From assembly GCA_012837465.1 (NCBI GenBank), contig DURG01000109.1, positions 1-8,373 on the forward strand: a stretch of DNA of 8,373 bases, given 5' to 3'. The translations under genes and the position numbers were made by a program. This stretch comes from Propionibacterium sp. (GTDB taxonomy: Bacteria; Actinomycetota; Actinomycetes; Propionibacteriales; Propionibacteriaceae). Of the stretch, positions 5,276 through 8,373 are shown in pieces. The notes below the pieces were generated by a model that was given only the letters and a program-made list of their open reading frames with translations, did not search any database and was not told the DNA's origin. Position 1 is the first letter of the stretch. Every line of letters starts with the position of its first letter.

Positions 5276-6604
5276 TCAGGCGGGGGCCGTCGCGCGGCGG
5301 CCCGAGGCGACGTAGACCACGGCGCCGCCTGCCACCCACACCGCGAGGGCGATCAGTTCCAACGTGCCCAGGCGGCTGCTGGAGGTGGGCCAGAACAGCA
5401 GGGAGAGGAAGCCGACGGCGCACAGGGCGCCGATGCCGGACATGACGCGTGCGCGGGCGCGATCCGTGGCCTGCACGGAGATCAGGCAGGTGTAGAGGTA
5501 GGCCACCGCCGTCAGCGCGGAGCACATGTTGACGATGTAGTTGACCACCTCGCGCCCCGCCCAGGGCGCAACGAGGCTGATCGCCAGCACGAACCAGACC
5601 GCCCGGTGGAACACGCCCACGTCGTTGCGCTGCGCGAAGCGGGGGGCCAGGAAGCGGTGCTCGGCGAGCGAGGCGATGAGCTTCGACGAGGCGAGCGTGA
5701 ACGCGTTGATGCCGCCCAGCACGGCCCCGGCCAGGGCGATGATCAGCGCGGCCAGGCCCACCGGGCCCAGGGCGGACTGGACGGCGGCACCCGTCGGCCA
5801 GGTGACCGCGTCGACCTGGTCCGGCCGGAAGACCAGGCCGGTGAGCATGTTGAGCACCGCGTACAGCAGGGCGCCGACGGCGATGCCGATGATCGCGAGC
5901 CTGGTGGCCCGATGGGGTTCGAAGCCCAGGTCCCTGGCCACCTGCGGGATCACGTCGAAGCCCACGAACAGGAAGGGCACGATCGCGACCACGCTGCCGA
6001 CGCGGGCCCACGAGACGCTCCAGCCGTCGACGTAGGTGGCGGTGAAGGGCCCCAGGTCGACGACGAACAGCATCAGGAGGAAGATGCTGACCACGTTGAC
6101 GACGAGGAACACCACCAGCAGGTTCTGCGTGCGGGAGCTGCCGCGCAGCCCGCGCACGTTGAGCCAGGCGAAGGCGATCATGATCGCGCTGGCGATGGCC
6201 ACGTCGGAGGCGTGGACGGGGTAGCCGGCCAGCGAATACAGGTAGCCGACCGAGACCGCGTCGCCGAAGATGCGCTTGAGGACGAGCACGAAGGCCGTGC
6301 CGTTGAGGCCGACGAGGCTGATGTAGGCCAGCAGCAGGGACCAGCCGACGATGAAGCCGTGGCCGCGCCCCAACCGCTCGTGGGCGTAGCTGAACTCGCC
6401 GCCCTCGTCCGCGTGGAGGCGCATCATCACGTGGTAGCCGGCCTGGATGAAGATCACCATGCCGGCGCCGATGGCCAGCCCCAGGGCGGTGTCGATGACG
6501 CCGGAGGCCCGGAGGAAGCGGGAGCCGGGGAGCGTGAAGGACCCCCAGCCGATGATGGACCCGACGACCAGGGCGATGACGTCGATGCGGCGCAGCCGGT
6601 GCAT
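5276..6604 (-). CDS. APC-superfamily amino acid permease
   Basis: A 442-residue integral membrane transporter, about twelve helices by hydrophobicity, of the amino acid-polyamine-organocation (APC) superfamily. The first helix carries the broken-helix substrate and ion motif GSIIGWGSFTLPG (15-27), the family's GxxIGxGxF signature. The segment DEGGEFSYAHERLGRGHGFI, just after helix 2, corresponds to the conserved GG.Y.y....G...gf region of APC permeases. The substrate cannot be assigned. The ATG at 6604 shares one base with the focA stop (TGATG), so translation is coupled and no separate ribosome site is evident. The reading frame stays open far upstream, antiparallel to no known domain but out of frame through focA; that extension encodes no membrane pattern and is rejected. 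Pairing with a formate channel suggests co-expression during fermentation, perhaps with amino acid uptake. Confidence 0.88.
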   Translation of the reverse strand: MHRLRRIDVIALVVGSIIGWGSFTLPGSRFLRASGVIDTALGLAIGAGMVIFIQAGYHVMMRLHADEGGEFSYAHERLGRGHGFIVGWSLLLAYISLVGLNGTAFVLVLKRIFGDAVSVGYLYSLAGYPVHASDVAIASAIMIAFAWLNVRGLRGSSRTQNLLVVFLVVNVVSIFLLMLFVVDLGPFTATYVDGWSVSWARVGSVVAIVPFLFVGFDVIPQVARDLGFEPHRATRLAIIGIAVGALLYAVLNMLTGLVFRPDQVDAVTWPTGAAVQSALGPVGLAALIIALAGAVLGGINAFTLASSKLIASLAEHRFLAPRFAQRNDVGVFHRAVWFVLAISLVAPWAGREVVNYIVNMCSALTAVAYLYTCLISVQATDRARARVMSGIGALCAVGFLSLLFWPTSSSRLGTLELIALAVWVAGGAVVYVASGRRATAPA

Positions 6605-7524
6605 CAGGCGGTGGCGCCCGTCCTCGCGGCCTTGTCGTGCGGCCTCAGGTAGGCGGCCCAGTAGTAGATCGCAACGAGGACGGAGCCGCCGACGATGTTG
6701 CCCAGGGTGACGGGCACGAGGTTGTTCAGGAAGAAGGCCTGCACGGTGAGTTCGCTGAACATGTCCGGCGTGAGGCCGAGGTCCTGCACGGCCTGCGAGC
6801 CCCAGAACCGCTCGCCGCCGAAGTTCTTGACGATGAGGCCCATGGGGATCATGAACATGTTGGCCACCGAGTGCTCGAAGCCGGTGGAGACGAACAGCGC
6901 GATGGGGCCGGTGATGGCCAGCAGCTTGTCCGCGAGGGAGCGGCCGGCGTTGGAGGTGTAGATCGCCAGGCAGACCGCGAGGTTGGCGAGGATGCCCAGC
7001 ACGAACGCCTGCACCCAGGTGTGGGAGACCTTCGCCAGCGCGCTGTTGAGCGTCACCGCACCCCAGGCGCCGTTGCCCTGCAGGTGCGTGCCGCCCAGGT
7101 AGACCAGCGTGGCCAGGCCGACGGCGCCGATGATGTTGCCGATGTAGACCGTCACCCAGTGGCTGATCCACTGTGCGCCGGTCAGCTTCTTCCGGATGAG
7201 CGGCACCACCGACATCGTCGTGGAGGTGAACAGGTCCCCGCCGGTGAGGGCGACGAGCACCAGGCCGACGGAGAACACGAGGCCGCCGACCACCTTCGTC
7301 GCGCCGTACCACTCGACGGCACCCGCGCCCATCTGCGACGTGGTGAAGAAGATGAAGCCCAGGCCGATGAACGCGCCGCCCGACAGCGACAGCAGGAACA
7401 TCTCGAAGCGGCCCTTCTTGGCCTTGCCGATCAGCAACTCCTCGTTGACGCCGGGGATGGCCGCAGGGGCAACCATGTTCAGCTTGGTGGCGATCTGATC
7501 CATCAGGCGGTTCCGCCCTCTCAT
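6604..7524 (-). CDS. focA: Formate/nitrite-family channel, FocA-like
   Basis: A 306-residue pentameric inner-membrane channel of the FNT family, moving formate (or related small anions such as nitrite or acetate) in either direction. The family signatures are intact: GGDLFTSTTM (95-104), the loop around the pore-gating threonine; ILANLAVCLAIY (178-189); GFEHSVANMFMIPMG (215-229), whose H218 corresponds to the pore histidine H209 of E. coli FocA; and NLVPVTLGNIVGG (268-280). The FEHSVANMFMIPMG match favours FocA over NirC. ATG 7524 is chosen because GGAG lies seven bases upstream; ATG 7503 would remove seven residues and is possible. Unlike in enterobacteria, pflB does not follow; an APC permease is coupled at the stop. 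The gene diverges from moaA across 89 bp. Confidence 0.93.
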   Translation of the reverse strand: MRGRNRLMDQIATKLNMVAPAAIPGVNEELLIGKAKKGRFEMFLLSLSGGAFIGLGFIFFTTSQMGAGAVEWYGATKVVGGLVFSVGLVLVALTGGDLFTSTTMSVVPLIRKKLTGAQWISHWVTVYIGNIIGAVGLATLVYLGGTHLQGNGAWGAVTLNSALAKVSHTWVQAFVLGILANLAVCLAIYTSNAGRSLADKLLAITGPIALFVSTGFEHSVANMFMIPMGLIVKNFGGERFWGSQAVQDLGLTPDMFSELTVQAFFLNNLVPVTLGNIVGGSVLVAIYYWAAYLRPHDKAARTGATA

Positions 7525-7613
7525 CCGTGGGCTCCGTTGCCCTGACCATTTTCCAATGATTTCGTGCTTATGGTAGCAACCCCGTTACGGTTGTCTTGTC
7601 CGGGGGAGGTACC
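7525..7613. promoter_or_regulatory. Divergent focA/moaA control region
   Basis: These 89 bases must hold the start signals of both genes. On the plus strand TATGGT (7569-7574) could be a moaA -10, without a clear -35 at the right distance. An inverted repeat CAACC-N7-GGTTG (7577-7593), with CCGTTACGG at its core, lies downstream of it and could be an operator. GGGGGAGGT (7602-7610) is the moaA ribosome site, and GGAG lies before focA on the other strand. No FNR consensus is present, and the leader is too short for a molybdenum-cofactor riboswitch. Confidence 0.35.
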
Positions 7614-8373
7614 ATGCCCATCATGTTGCTGGACGGGTTCGGTCGTGTCGCGCGTGACCTGCGCGTGTCGCTCACCGACCGCTGCAATCTCCGCTGCACC
7701 TACTGCATGCCTGCGGAGGGGCTCACGTGGCAGCCGGTGGAGGAGACCCTCACCGACGACGAGATGGCCCGCGTCATCCGCATCGCCGTCGAACGCCTGG
7801 GCATCACCAAGATCCGCTTCACCGGCGGCGAGCCGCTGCTGCGCGGCGGGCTCGAAGGGATCATCGCGTCGGCCGCGGCGCTCGAGCCCCGCCCGGAGCT
7901 GGCGCTGACCACCAACGGCCTGGGCCTGGACAAGCGCGTCGACGCGCTCGTCGAGGCTGGCCTGGACCGCGTCAACATCTCCCTCGACTCCCTGGACCGC
8001 CAGCGCTATGCCCGACTCGCGCGCCGGGACCGCCTCGACGACGTGCTCAAGGGCATCGCGGCGGCGGACCGGGCCGGCCTGCGCCCGGTCAAGGTCAACT
8101 CCGTGATCATGCGCGGCGTCAACGAGGTGGACGTCGTGCCGCTGGCGCAGTTCTGCCTCGAGCGCGGCTACGAACTGCGCTTCATCGAACAGATGCCGCT
8201 CGGCCCCCACGGCGAATGGGACCGCGAGTCCATGGTCACCGCCGAGGAGATCCTCGCCCCGCTGAACGAGCGCTACCGCCTCAGCCCCGCCGAGGAGGCC
8301 CGCGGTGCGGCCCCCGCGCAACTGTGGTCCGTCGCGCCCGACGCCACCCAGCCCGGCGGCAGCCTCGGCGTCA
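7614..8373 (+). CDS. moaA: GTP 3',8-cyclase MoaA, 3'-truncated by the window
   Basis: The first enzyme of molybdenum cofactor synthesis, a radical-SAM protein that, with MoaC, turns GTP into cyclic pyranopterin monophosphate. The 253 codons visible hold the [4Fe-4S] SAM site C24-NLR-C28-TY-C31, then FTGGEPLLR (69-77) contacting SAM, LTTNG (98-102), NISLDSLD (121-128), and RFIEQMPLG, the family's RFIE.MPL motif. The last residues (PGGSLGV) match the start of the region before the second, GTP-binding cluster, whose cysteines lie beyond the edge. GGGAGGT (7604-7610) precedes ATG 7614 by three to four bases; ATG 7623 would remove three residues. The product is needed upstream of any molybdopterin enzyme, including the fusion encoded at 3436-4956. 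Confidence 0.95.
   Translation, partial: MPIMLLDGFGRVARDLRVSLTDRCNLRCTYCMPAEGLTWQPVEETLTDDEMARVIRIAVERLGITKIRFTGGEPLLRGGLEGIIASAAALEPRPELALTTNGLGLDKRVDALVEAGLDRVNISLDSLDRQRYARLARRDRLDDVLKGIAAADRAGLRPVKVNSVIMRGVNEVDVVPLAQFCLERGYELRFIEQMPLGPHGEWDRESMVTAEEILAPLNERYRLSPAEEARGAAPAQLWSVAPDATQPGGSLGV

Noticed and set aside
5129..6652. Long plus-strand frame opposite the permease gene
   Set aside because: Low-complexity Gly/Asp/Arg/Gln-rich translation with no recognisable domain; the minus strand carries the APC permease.
6602..7511. Identical CATCAGGCGGT at 6602-6612 and 7501-7511, at both ends of focA
   Set aside because: Eleven bases in GC-rich DNA, with no insertion-sequence features or target duplications; it probably reflects chance or similar start-codon context.
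6605..7549. Upstream extension of the permease frame through focA, giving a 757-codon open frame
   Set aside because: The extension is out of frame with focA, has an Arg/His/Gly/Pro-rich composition and no membrane pattern. The permease motif begins just after ATG 6604, which overlaps the focA stop.
1..8373. tRNA, rRNA, CRISPR arrays, insertion sequences or prophage genes
   Set aside because: No cloverleaf, repeat-spacer pattern, transposase motif or phage-like gene was seen on either strand; coding is nearly continuous.

Overview
The window is a high-GC segment, with GTG starts, stop/start-coupled genes and GC-rich hairpin terminators. This points to an actinobacterium. A facultative or anaerobic Propionibacteriaceae-like organism would fit the mix of maltose uptake, a formate channel and an FNR-type site, but that lineage is a guess from gene content. 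Eight genes are visible, one cut by the window edge. The long reading frames opposite or shifted against them are by-products of GC-rich coding DNA.

Layout. (1) 1-2614, plus strand: a hairpin terminator, probably ending an unseen gene such as malE, then malF and malG, the two membrane subunits of a maltose/maltodextrin ABC importer, closed by a second strong hairpin. (2) 2644-3246, minus strand: a winged-helix regulator with a Cys/His pattern that could bind an iron-sulfur cluster. (3) 3247-3435: the divergent control region, with a perfect FNR-type palindrome (TTGAT-GGGC-ATCAA) and a second short palindrome nearer the downstream gene. (4) 3436-5222, plus strand: a two-gene operon. The first gene is a natural fusion of a b-type cytochrome membrane domain and a sulfite-oxidase/YedY-like molybdopterin domain. 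The second is an 82-residue protein with an apparent heavy-metal-associated (HMA-like) fold that lacks the metal-binding CxxC. A 16-bp hairpin separates it from the next, convergent operon. (5) 5276-7524, minus strand: focA (formate/nitrite channel) followed by a translationally coupled APC-superfamily permease. (6) 7614-8373, plus strand, divergent from focA: the first 253 codons of moaA, the first enzyme of molybdenum cofactor synthesis.

How they fit together. moaA supplies the cofactor pathway needed by the cytochrome b-molybdopterin fusion. The FNR-type site places that fusion under oxygen- or redox-responsive control, and FocA belongs to fermentative or formate metabolism. The most unusual unit is 2644-5222: a possible Fe-S regulator facing a membrane diheme-b/molybdopterin oxidoreductase with a cysteine-less HMA-like partner. 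Charge distribution suggests its molybdopterin domain faces the cytoplasm, unlike exported YedY/MsrP. Its substrate cannot be read from the sequence.
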